The translations under genes and the position numbers were made by a program. Under the pieces are notes generated by a model. That model searched no databases, had not been told where the DNA came from, and saw nothing but the letters and a program-made list of their open reading frames with translations. From JBIKLM01 sp044375105 (lineage in GTDB: Bacteria > Planctomycetota > UBA1135 > GCA-002686595): DNA of 24,056 nucleotides. Of the stretch, positions 7,884 to 16,675 are shown one piece after another; position 1 is the stretch's first letter, and each line of letters opens with the position of its first letter. The stretch is taken from positions 1 to 24,056 of the forward strand of contig JBILNK010000055.1 in the NCBI GenBank assembly GCA_044375105.1. Reading direction: 5' to 3'.

Positions 7884-8384
7884 ACCCGGCCCGGGCCCAG
7901 CACGGCCGCCCGGGGGCAGCGCCGACCCCGCTCTGGTGCGCGCAGGGGCCCATCCGCGGGCTTTCGATCGGCGGCCCGCAGAGCGCCGGAGCGCAGCGAC
8001 CTGGCTTCCACTGGCGTGCGGGGCGCGCCAGGTCCCTCGGAATCGGGCGCCCTGGATCCGGGGCCGAGGCGGTCCGCCCTTCGAGCGGCCGTCTGCACCG
8101 TCCCGCTCGAAGCCCCTCCGGCCGCCGGCCGGCCCCCGCAAGACCTGCGCGCACCAGGATGGGCCGGGCCGCCCCGGCGGATCGGTCCTTTGGGCGGCCG
8201 CGGGCGGCCCTGAGCCTCTGCCAGCAGGTTGCCGCGCCCCGCCATGGAGCTCCCGGGCCGCAGCTTCCGCCCGCTTTCAGCCCGCCCCGGCAACGCGACT
8301 CCGTCCCGCGCCGGACCCCGCCGCGCCGCCGGCCGCGCGGGTCGGAAGCTGGGATCGGCGCACCGCGACGCCCCCAGCCTTTGC
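7884..8384. other. Intergenic region upstream of the MBOAT gene
   Basis: About 500 bp of very GC-rich DNA with no convincing gene on either strand; the open frames read as low-complexity Arg/Pro/Ala. It should hold the MBOAT promoter. The 14-mer GCTGGGATCGGCGC at 8348-8361 also occurs at 3263-3276, in each case on the hairpin-2 side of an R85 copy. Confidence 0.4.
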
Positions 8385-8469
8385 GGCCGCCGGATGGCGG
8401 CTCAAGGGCATGCTGACAGGCTGGTCTGACGGCTCGGGCGCAGCCCGAGTCGATTTTTTTCTCAGCCGG
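8385..8469 (-). repeat. R85 intergenic repeat, copy 3 (abuts stop codon)
   Basis: On the minus strand it follows the ACP stop with no gap, with the same spacing as the copy at 3172: stop, about 3-4 nt, GGCTGAG, A-tract (AAAAAAA), TCGA, hairpin 1 (CTCGGGC-TGC-GCCCGAG), linker, GACAGCATGCC-like block, hairpin 2 (GCCGCC-ATCC-GGCGGC). On the plus strand, hairpin 1 is followed by TCGATTTTTTT and would look like an intrinsic terminator, although no plus-strand gene precedes it. Confidence 0.85.
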
Positions 8470-8721
8470 TCAGCCGCGGCGGCGGGCCAGGTAGGCGGCG
8501 ATCTTGTCGATCGACTCGAAGTTCTTGAGCGAGAGGTCCTCGTCGGGCACGTTCACGCCGTAGGCCGAGGAGATCAGCGCGCCGAGCTCCGCCAGCCCGA
8601 AGGAGTCCAGGATGCCCTCGTCCACCAGGGACTCGTGGTCCTTGGGCAGGAGCTCGCGGTCGCCGCCGATCTTGTGGATGAAGTGGGCCCGCAGGGGCTC
8701 GCGGTCGATCGCTGCGCTCAT
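8470..8721 (-). CDS. Acyl carrier protein (stand-alone)
   Basis: An 83 aa acidic four-helix carrier protein. The phosphopantetheine site is GILDSFGLAEL with Ser40, followed by the helix II/III pattern ISSAYGVNVPDEDLSLKNFESIDKIAAYL, typical of type II ACPs. Its ATG overlaps the TGA of the acyl-AMP ligase gene (ATGA, 8718-8721), so the two are translationally coupled and very likely partners: the ligase would load an activated acyl chain onto this ACP. It differs from the housekeeping AcpP motif (DSLD) by having DSFG, which points to a specialised carrier. An R85 copy follows directly. Confidence 0.88.
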   Translation of the reverse strand: MSAAIDREPLRAHFIHKIGGDRELLPKDHESLVDEGILDSFGLAELGALISSAYGVNVPDEDLSLKNFESIDKIAAYLARRRG

Positions 8722-10421
8722 GGTTTGCCTTGGTACTGCGGCGCGCCGGGGTCGATTTCGTGCAGACGCCTCAGGTTCGGGATGCGGGCGATCTTTCCGC
8801 TGGAGGTCTTGTAGAGCCACTTGTGCGGCGCGATCACGATCCGGTCGCAGTTCAGGTTGAGGCGCGAGGCCAGTTCCCGCCGGATGAAGCGCTTGATGTC
8901 CTTGTGGACCTCGGGGTCCTCGGACTTCGACTCCGCGATCACGACCAGCTTCTGGGTGCCGAGCTCCTGGTCTTCGACGCCGATCGCGGCCACTCGCCCG
9001 GCCACCACCTGCGGGTGTTCGGAGACCATGTACTCGATGTCCTGCGGATAGAAGTTCTCGCCGCCGATGATGATCAGGTCGCTCTTGCGGCCGGTGACGT
9101 ACAGGATCCCGTCGGCGCGGTAGCCCAGGTCCCCGGAGATGTACCAGCCCTGGTCGAGCTTCTGGGCGGTGACCTCCGGGTTGTTGAAGTAGCCGTTGAA
9201 CAGGCATTCCGACAGGATCGCGATCTCGCCCACGGTCCGGTCGGGCAGCTCGCGGCGATCGTCGTCGATGATCTTGAAGCTCGTGCCGACGAAGCCGCGG
9301 CCCACGCCCAGCATGCGCAGGGCGTTTTCGTCGCGCGGGTGGCAGGGCTCTGCGCGGCCCTTCTCCTGCAGCTGGACGCGGTCGATCACGTCGACCCGGA
9401 TCGGCTCGCGGTTGCCCGCGCCGATCACCGAGTTGACCACCTCGGCCATGCCGTACACGATGCCGAGGGCCTCGCGCTTGAAGCCCACCTTGGCGAAGCG
9501 TTGGGCGAACATCTCGTGGCTGTCGTACAGGCAGGGCTCGGCGCCGTTGCCGAGCAGCCGCAGGGACGACAGGTCCACGCCGGCGAGCTCCTCCTCCTTG
9601 ACCCGCTTGGTCATGAAGTTGAAGGCGAAATTTGGCTGCCAATAGACCGTGGCCTTGTACTTGGTGATCGCTTCGAGCACGATCGCCGGCCGCGCCACCC
9701 AGTGCACCGGCGAGAGCAGCACGAACGGCGCCCCCAGCACCAGCGGGTGGATCGCGTTGCAGACCAGGCCCCAGTCGTGATAAAGCGGCACCCAGGTCAC
9801 GAACACGTCCTTCGCGGACATCCCGAAGAACTCGCCCACGCCGCGGCATTCGTTGAGGATCGCGCGGTGCGAGAGCGCGGCGCCCTTCTGCAGGCCGGTG
9901 CTGCCCGAGGAATACTGGATGCAGCTCACGTCCTCCGGGTCCGCTTGGACCGGATCGCTTTGCAGCGGCGCGTCCGGGCCCAGGCGCTCGTGGAGCAGCA
10001 GCTTGGGCACGTGCGGCTCGCCCTGGAAGCAGGTCTCGAGTTCCTGGGCCAGTTCCCCGTATGTCAGGATCGAGTGGGGGCGGGTGCGCTCGACCAGCGC
10101 GCGCATGTCCGAGTAGTACTTGCCGATGTGCAGGCGGCCGGTCGGGAAGGGCAGGAAGGCCGGGATCGCGCCCAGCCACATGGCCCCGTAAAAGGCCGGC
10201 ATCAGGTCCATCGAGTGCTGCAGCACGATCAGCACCACCTGGCCCCGCTGGGCCCCGGCGTCCGCCAGGAAGCGGGCGTACTGGCGCGTGCGCCGCTCGA
10301 GCTGGGCGTAGGTCTGCTCCTCGACGCGCCCGTCGGGGTGCACGAAGCGGGCGTGCAGGCCGCTGGCCAGGGCCCGGGCGCGGGCGCGGAGGTGTTCGAT
10401 CAGGGTGCGCGGCTCGGGCAT
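8718..10421 (-). CDS. Fatty acyl-AMP ligase-like adenylate-forming enzyme
   Basis: A 567 aa ANL-superfamily enzyme that would activate a carboxylic acid with ATP and pass the acyl-adenylate to the neighbouring ACP. Core motifs: A3 YSSGSTGLQKG (170-180), A5 YGMAE (323-327), A7 YISGDLG (427-433), A8 GRKSDLIIIGGENFYPQDIE (444-463) and A10 KTSSGKIAR (538-546, catalytic Lys543). The stretch PNFAFNFMTKRVKEEELAGVD and the NGAEP motif resemble fatty acyl-AMP ligases more than acyl-CoA ligases. ATG 10421 is fixed by a GGGAGG Shine-Dalgarno 5 nt upstream; earlier in-frame codons look non-coding. It is the first gene of a two-gene operon with the ACP and lies divergent to the sigma54 activator. Substrate and end product are unknown: no PKS or thioesterase is in view. 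Confidence 0.85.
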   Translation of the reverse strand: MPEPRTLIEHLRARARALASGLHARFVHPDGRVEEQTYAQLERRTRQYARFLADAGAQRGQVVLIVLQHSMDLMPAFYGAMWLGAIPAFLPFPTGRLHIGKYYSDMRALVERTRPHSILTYGELAQELETCFQGEPHVPKLLLHERLGPDAPLQSDPVQADPEDVSCIQYSSGSTGLQKGAALSHRAILNECRGVGEFFGMSAKDVFVTWVPLYHDWGLVCNAIHPLVLGAPFVLLSPVHWVARPAIVLEAITKYKATVYWQPNFAFNFMTKRVKEEELAGVDLSSLRLLGNGAEPCLYDSHEMFAQRFAKVGFKREALGIVYGMAEVVNSVIGAGNREPIRVDVIDRVQLQEKGRAEPCHPRDENALRMLGVGRGFVGTSFKIIDDDRRELPDRTVGEIAILSECLFNGYFNNPEVTAQKLDQGWYISGDLGYRADGILYVTGRKSDLIIIGGENFYPQDIEYMVSEHPQVVAGRVAAIGVEDQELGTQKLVVIAESKSEDPEVHKDIKRFIRRELASRLNLNCDRIVIAPHKWLYKTSSGKIARIPNLRRLHEIDPGAPQYQGKP

Positions 10422-10426
10422 GGGGG

Positions 10427-10432
10427 CCTCCC
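10427..10432 (-). promoter_or_regulatory. Shine-Dalgarno of the acyl-AMP ligase gene
   Basis: GGGAGG on the minus strand, 5 nt before ATG 10421. Clear Shine-Dalgarno sequences are rare in this window, so this one decides the start. Confidence 0.7.
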
Positions 10433-10473
10433 GGCGGGTGGGGCGGTCGGCCGGGGGCGGCTTTCCGCGGGGC

Positions 10474-10496
10474 GGAACGGGCATTGTGCCCGTTCC
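10474..10496. promoter_or_regulatory. Perfect 23 bp dyad, candidate operator
   Basis: Arms GGAACGGGCA and TGCCCGTTCC with a TTG centre give a perfect 10+3+10 inverted repeat. It sits 53 bp upstream of the acyl-AMP ligase start and about 190 bp upstream of the sigma54 activator start, in their shared divergent gap. A dimeric regulator site is the likely reading; an RNA hairpin is possible. Confidence 0.55.
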
Positions 10497-10551
10497 ATCG
10501 GCTGAGACCGAGGCCCGCCTGACCCCCGGGGGCGGGATCGGTGGCCTGGGA

Positions 10552-10575
10552 CGCCCCGGGCCAGCTCCCGGGGCG
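10552..10575. promoter_or_regulatory. Second inverted repeat in the divergent gap
   Basis: Arms CGCCCCGGG and CCCGGGGCG (9 bp) around CCAGCT. It is all G/C-rich, so less remarkable than the dyad at 10474, but it lies between that dyad and the activator gene. Confidence 0.35.
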
Positions 10576-10683
10576 CTGGGGGGGTGACTCGGCGCCGCTG
10601 CGGGTCTAGGGTCGCGGTATCGCGGGCGCCGGCCAGCCGGCCTGCGACCGAGCCGGCCGGCCCTGCGTCGCGACCCGAATCCT

Positions 10684-12624
<1,941 letters not shown>

Positions 12625-12662
12625 TCCCGCGGCCGCGGGGGGGCTTCGATCCACGCCTCTGA

Positions 12663-12742
12663 GGCCGCCGGATGGCGGCCCAAAGGCACGCGGGCAGCTC
12701 GGCCTTGCGGCTCGGGCGCCGCCCAGACGGATTTTTCTCGAG
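12663..12742 (-). repeat. R85 intergenic repeat, copy 4
   Basis: On the plus strand it shows GCCGCC-GGAT-GGCGGC, CCAAAGGCACGC, linker, GGCTCGGGCGCCGCCC, GATTTTTCTC. It lies 38 bp after the stop of the sigma54 activator. Here the T-tract faces away from that gene, so it could act as its terminator, the opposite arrangement to the copies at 3172 and 8385. Hairpin 1 has lost some outer pairs. Confidence 0.75.
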
Positions 12743-13051
12743 GCTGTCTGCCGGCAGGCATGGGCTCGGGCGAGCGCTCGAAGGCAGGGCGCGCGGATCT
12801 CCAGGGGCTGCCCGGGGGGGCTCCCCGCCGACTTGCGGCACGGCAAAGGCGCACGCTCGCCCCTTTGCTCCTCGAGCGCTGCCGGGCCGATCGGGCGTCC
12901 CTCGCCGGGCTGCTCCAGGCCAGGGGCCGGCGCCCTGGCTGCTCCGGGATGACGCCGCTCGGCCGGGGGGATTTTCGCCCCGGCGTCGAGAGCCTGGGGC
13001 ACCCGCCCGGTCGGTTGCAGGAGCCTCGCTTAGACTGGACGAGCGCACGCC
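12743..13051. other. Intergenic region before the kinase gene
   Basis: About 310 bp without a convincing gene. TAGACT at 13031-13036, 15 bp before the kinase ATG, resembles a -10 element, but no -35 stands at the right distance. Confidence 0.35.
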
Positions 13052-15832
13052 ATGGAGCTCGAATCGACACTGGACGAGCCCGCCGAGCCGGGGCTTCCGC
13101 GGGGGCCGAAACCCCTGGCGACCTGGCCGCGCATCGCCGGGTATCGCATCGAGGGCGCGATCGGGGCCGGCGCCACCGGCACGGTTTACCGCGCCATCCA
13201 GGAGGCCGTCGATCGGCCCGTGGCGGTCAAGGTGCTGCACGCCGAGCATTCCGGCAACGCGCGCATCGTGCGGCGCCTGGTGCGCGAGGCGCGCACCCTG
13301 GCGCGCCTCAAGCATCCGGGCATCGTCGGGGCCATCGACATGGGGCAGAGCGAGGGGCGCTGGTGGTTCGCCATGGAGCTGGTGGAGGGGCAAAGCCTCT
13401 CCGAGCGCCTGCGCAGCGGCGGCCCGCTCAGCGAGCGCGAGGCCCTGCGCTTGTTCCTGCCCCTGGCCGAGGCCGTGGAGCATCTGGCCGAGCATGGGGT
13501 CGTGCATCGCGACATCAAGCCGGCGAACATCCTGCTGGAGGGCGGCGACAACCGCGGCAGCCGGCTGGGGCGCCCGCGGCTTGCCGATCTGGGGCTGGCT
13601 TTCGCGGAGGCCGACCCAGGCATCACCGGCGAAGGCTCCCTGCTCGGCACGCCGCACTACGTCAGTCCCGAGCAGGCCCGCGATCCGACCGATGTGGGCA
13701 CCCCGAGCGACCTGTGGGCCCTGGGAGCGACGATGTTCCACGCGGTTTGCGGCCGGCCGCCTTTCGTGGGCCCGAGCGTCGCCGAGGTGTTGGCCGCGGT
13801 CCTGCATGCGCGCGTGCCCGATCCGCGTTCCCTGGCGCCGGAGCTTTCCCCGGGATTCGTGCTGGTGCTGCGCAAGTGCCTGACGCGCTCCACGGACCAG
13901 CGCTATCGCACGGCGCGCGAGCTGATCGCCGATCTCGAGCTGCTGCGCGAGCGGCGCGCGCCGCGGGTGCGCCGGGCCGAGCTCGACCCCTTGGCCGCCT
14001 CGCCGCGCCCGGCCTGGCGCTCGCCCCGGCTGATCCTGTTGGTGGCGGGCAGCTTGGCCCTCGGCGCCCTGCTGGCCGGGGTGTACCTCGAGCGCTCCGA
14101 GCCCGAGCCCTCGCAGGCCGCACCGGCCGCTCGGCAGGCGACCTTCGCCCCGCTCGAACCGCTGCTGGCGCGCGCCCGCAGCGCGCCCGCTGAATTGGGG
14201 CCGGCCCTGTCCGAGTTGGAGGCCCTGCGCTCGGCCGTGCCCAGCGAAGCGGGCCAGTCCTGGTGGGAGGCGCGCGAGGAGCTGGGCGCCCTGCTGCGCG
14301 ACGCCCTGGCGCGCCTGCGCCAGGAGCTCCAGATCCGCTTCGACTCCACGCTGGCCTCCGGGGATCTGCGGGCCGCCGCCGCCCAGCTCGCCACGGGACC
14401 CGACGAGCGGCTGCGGGCCCTGACCGGGATGGAGCGCGCGGCGCTGCCGGAGGCGCGCGAGGCCGAGTTGGCCGGCTGGTGGGCCGAGCTCGAGCGGCGT
14501 CTGGACCAAGCCGGGGAGCGCGCCCGCAGCGGGGCCCAGGCCTCCTTGCTGCGGCGCTTCGAGGACCTGATCGAACCGGAAGCGCAGAGCTTGTGGGACT
14601 CCGGGCGCTGGGACAGCGCCCTGCTGCGGCTCGAGCTCGAGCCGCAGCAATGGCTGCGTGAGGCGGGGCTCGACCCGGATCGCTGGCCGGAGGCGCTCCA
14701 GGCGGCGGCGGTCCAAGACGTCGAGAGCCGCGCGCGACGCCTATGGAATGCCCGCTTCGCCCTGTGGCTCGAAGCCCAGGAGCAGCTGCTCGCGGCGGTG
14801 GAGCGCGCTCCGCGGGAGGCGCTCTCGAGCCTGGATCTCGACAGCGCCTTCGAGGAGCGCCTGACGGATCTGGAGGCGCGGCTCGAGGCGGCCCAGGCGG
14901 CCGCGGGCATCGCGCCTCTGGAGCTGCCGCGCCAGGGGCGACGCCGCTTGGAGCAGGCGCGCCAAGCGGCGCGGTCGGAATTGGCCGCGGGGTTCGCCGC
15001 GGGGGTGCTGATGCGGGCCCGCGACGCCCTGGCGCTGCGCGTCGATTGCCTGGCGCCGGCCTGGCTCGCGGTGCGGCGTCCGCTGATGGCCGGCGCCGAG
15101 CTGCGCGACTTAGAGCGCCGCCTGCTGGCGCGCGAGCGCGATCTTTCCCGGGCCGAGGCCGAGGCGGTCGGGGCCCCCGATCTGTCCGCCGAACGCCGAG
15201 AGCTGGCCGAGATGCGCTTGATCCTCTCCGCCGCGCTGGCTGAGCTCGAGGGCACCGAGTCCCTGTTGGCGGCCGCCGAGGAGGGGCTGCGGGCCTCCCT
15301 GGGGCAGCGCGGCCTGTGGGTGGTGCCCTTCGGTGCGGGCGGCGTGCCGCTCGAAGGGACGCTGGCGGCCGGCGCCGATCCGCGCCTGGATGGATTCCAG
15401 CTGCGGGTCGATACCGGCCAGGTGTATCCCTTGTCGTTCGAGCGGCTGGACGCCGAGGATCTGGTGCGCCTGGCGCGGGCCAGCCGCGGTGCGACCCGGG
15501 TCGAAATCGAGTTGAGCGCTGGGCTGCTGTTCTTGCGGGAGGGCCGGCGATCGGCGGCCGCCGAGGCGCTTTCGGGGGCCGGCAGCTCGACCTCGCCCCT
15601 GCGCGCTCGGCTCTCCGAACGCCTGCTCGCCGGGGCGCCCTGGGCCGACCCGGGGGCGGAGCGCGCCCTGCTCTGGCTGGGGGACGCCAGCGGGCCGGAG
15701 GCCCTCGAGCGCCGCGATCGCCAGGGAGCCCGCGCCCTGTTGCGGCTTTTGCTCGAGCGCTACAGCGGCGACGCCCGGGTCGGCCTGCAGCGCCCCGCCC
15801 TCGAGGCGCGCCTGGCCGCGCTGGGCGAATGA
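13052..15832 (+). CDS. Transmembrane Ser/Thr protein kinase with large extracytoplasmic domain
   Basis: A 926 aa Hanks-type kinase. The cytoplasmic catalytic domain spans about 28-295: Gly loop GAGATGTVY, Lys60 (VAVKV), HRDIKPAN (His152, Asp154), DLG in place of DFG (Asp179) and SPE in place of APE (YVSPEQAR). All catalytic residues are present. A single membrane helix lies at about 326-346 (LILLVAGSLALGALLAGVYL). The outer part of about 570 aa is rich in Leu, Ala, Glu and Arg, looks mostly helical or coiled-coil, and matches no sensor family I recognise. It follows the FHA-sigma54 activator on the same strand, separated by a 427 bp gap with an R85 copy, so it is probably transcribed separately but could signal to that FHA domain (inference). 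The start ATG 13052 has a TAGACT box 15 bp upstream. Confidence 0.92.
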   Translation: MELESTLDEPAEPGLPRGPKPLATWPRIAGYRIEGAIGAGATGTVYRAIQEAVDRPVAVKVLHAEHSGNARIVRRLVREARTLARLKHPGIVGAIDMGQSEGRWWFAMELVEGQSLSERLRSGGPLSEREALRLFLPLAEAVEHLAEHGVVHRDIKPANILLEGGDNRGSRLGRPRLADLGLAFAEADPGITGEGSLLGTPHYVSPEQARDPTDVGTPSDLWALGATMFHAVCGRPPFVGPSVAEVLAAVLHARVPDPRSLAPELSPGFVLVLRKCLTRSTDQRYRTARELIADLELLRERRAPRVRRAELDPLAASPRPAWRSPRLILLVAGSLALGALLAGVYLERSEPEPSQAAPAARQATFAPLEPLLARARSAPAELGPALSELEALRSAVPSEAGQSWWEAREELGALLRDALARLRQELQIRFDSTLASGDLRAAAAQLATGPDERLRALTGMERAALPEAREAELAGWWAELERRLDQAGERARSGAQASLLRRFEDLIEPEAQSLWDSGRWDSALLRLELEPQQWLREAGLDPDRWPEALQAAAVQDVESRARRLWNARFALWLEAQEQLLAAVERAPREALSSLDLDSAFEERLTDLEARLEAAQAAAGIAPLELPRQGRRRLEQARQAARSELAAGFAAGVLMRARDALALRVDCLAPAWLAVRRPLMAGAELRDLERRLLARERDLSRAEAEAVGAPDLSAERRELAEMRLILSAALAELEGTESLLAAAEEGLRASLGQRGLWVVPFGAGGVPLEGTLAAGADPRLDGFQLRVDTGQVYPLSFERLDAEDLVRLARASRGATRVEIELSAGLLFLREGRRSAAAEALSGAGSSTSPLRARLSERLLAGAPWADPGAERALLWLGDASGPEALERRDRQGARALLRLLLERYSGDARVGLQRPALEARLAALGE

Positions 15833-15951
15833 GGATCGGCACGGGGCCCGGGGAGCTGCGCTCGTCAGGCCTTCGGCACCGCCTCAATCCCTGCGGATGC
15901 CAGGGCCCGCTGCGCGCTGCGTGCCCCGCTGTGCGGCCGATCCGCTGGGCG

Positions 15952-16551
15952 TCACGGGCCGAAGCGTTCGATCACCCGCCGCGCCCGGTCGACCTGCTCC
16001 GTCGGCAGCAGCTCGCCCAGCCAACCGAGCAAGACCTCGAAGTCCGCGCGGCCCGCGCCGAGCCGCGCTGCGCCGCGCACGTGACTGGCCAGCTGCCGCT
16101 CCTGGTCCGTGGCGATCAGGGCCGCCACCGCCAGGAGTTCGCGCTGCTCCGCGGCCAGCCCCGGGCGGGTCAGCACCCGGCCGTAGGCGTGCCCCAGGAC
16201 CCATTCCGCCAGCTCCGGATGGAAGCGCTCCAGGGACCCGGCGACCGCGGCGCTCTGCGCGGCGTAGATGCGCTCGAAGAACTCTCGTCCGCGATCCCGA
16301 TCGGGGGCCCAGCCCAGGCGCTCTCCGGGGCCGGTCGCACCGAGGCCGCCGCATTGCTCCAGCACCCCGAAGGCCTCCACCAGGCGCGGAAAACCCGCGA
16401 ACAGGTGCACCTGCAGGAGCGCTTCGCGATGCGCCACCCCGGGCTCCTCGCCCAGGTCCCGCCGCCAGGCCTCCAGGGCTTGGAAGCGCCCCAGCACGGC
16501 CAGCACGGTGAGCTCCACCAGGGAGCGGGGCAGGGGGACGAGGGCGGACAC
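15952..16551 (-). CDS. Carboxymuconolactone decarboxylase (CMD) family-like protein
   Basis: A 199 aa helical protein with two CMD-like halves. The first (about 8-75) has PRSLVELTVLAVLGRFQALE and HLFAGFPRLVEAFGVLEQ. The second (about 95-195) has FHPELAEWVLGHAYGRVL, RELLAVAALIATDQERQLASH and RGAARLGAGRADFEVLL. The CxxC of AhpD-type members is absent, so peroxidase-type redox chemistry is unlikely; the His in LASHVRGA matches the conserved family His. The only plausible start is GTG 16551, since further in-frame upstream codons run antisense into the next gene. It diverges from the parvulin-like gene. The substrate is unknown, and no aromatic-degradation gene is near. Confidence 0.72.
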   Translation of the reverse strand: MSALVPLPRSLVELTVLAVLGRFQALEAWRRDLGEEPGVAHREALLQVHLFAGFPRLVEAFGVLEQCGGLGATGPGERLGWAPDRDRGREFFERIYAAQSAAVAGSLERFHPELAEWVLGHAYGRVLTRPGLAAEQRELLAVAALIATDQERQLASHVRGAARLGAGRADFEVLLGWLGELLPTEQVDRARRVIERFGP

Positions 16552-16675
16552 CGTCCGGCATGCTACGGCCCCCCGGGGCCGCCCCGTGCTCGCGCCCGGG
16601 AGCCGAGCGCCGTAGACCCGACTCGGCCCACCGCCCCGGGCGTTACCTTCTGGGGCCCTACCCCGCCCCCCCGCG

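Noticed and set aside
7884..8141. N-terminal extension of the MBOAT protein
   Set aside because: Arg/Gly/Pro-rich residues before the first membrane helix; ATG 7883 gives the normal N-terminus.
10422..10683. Sigma54 (-24/-12) promoter in the divergent gap
   Set aside because: No GG-N10-GC arrangement with the wider consensus was found on either strand, including within the dyad.
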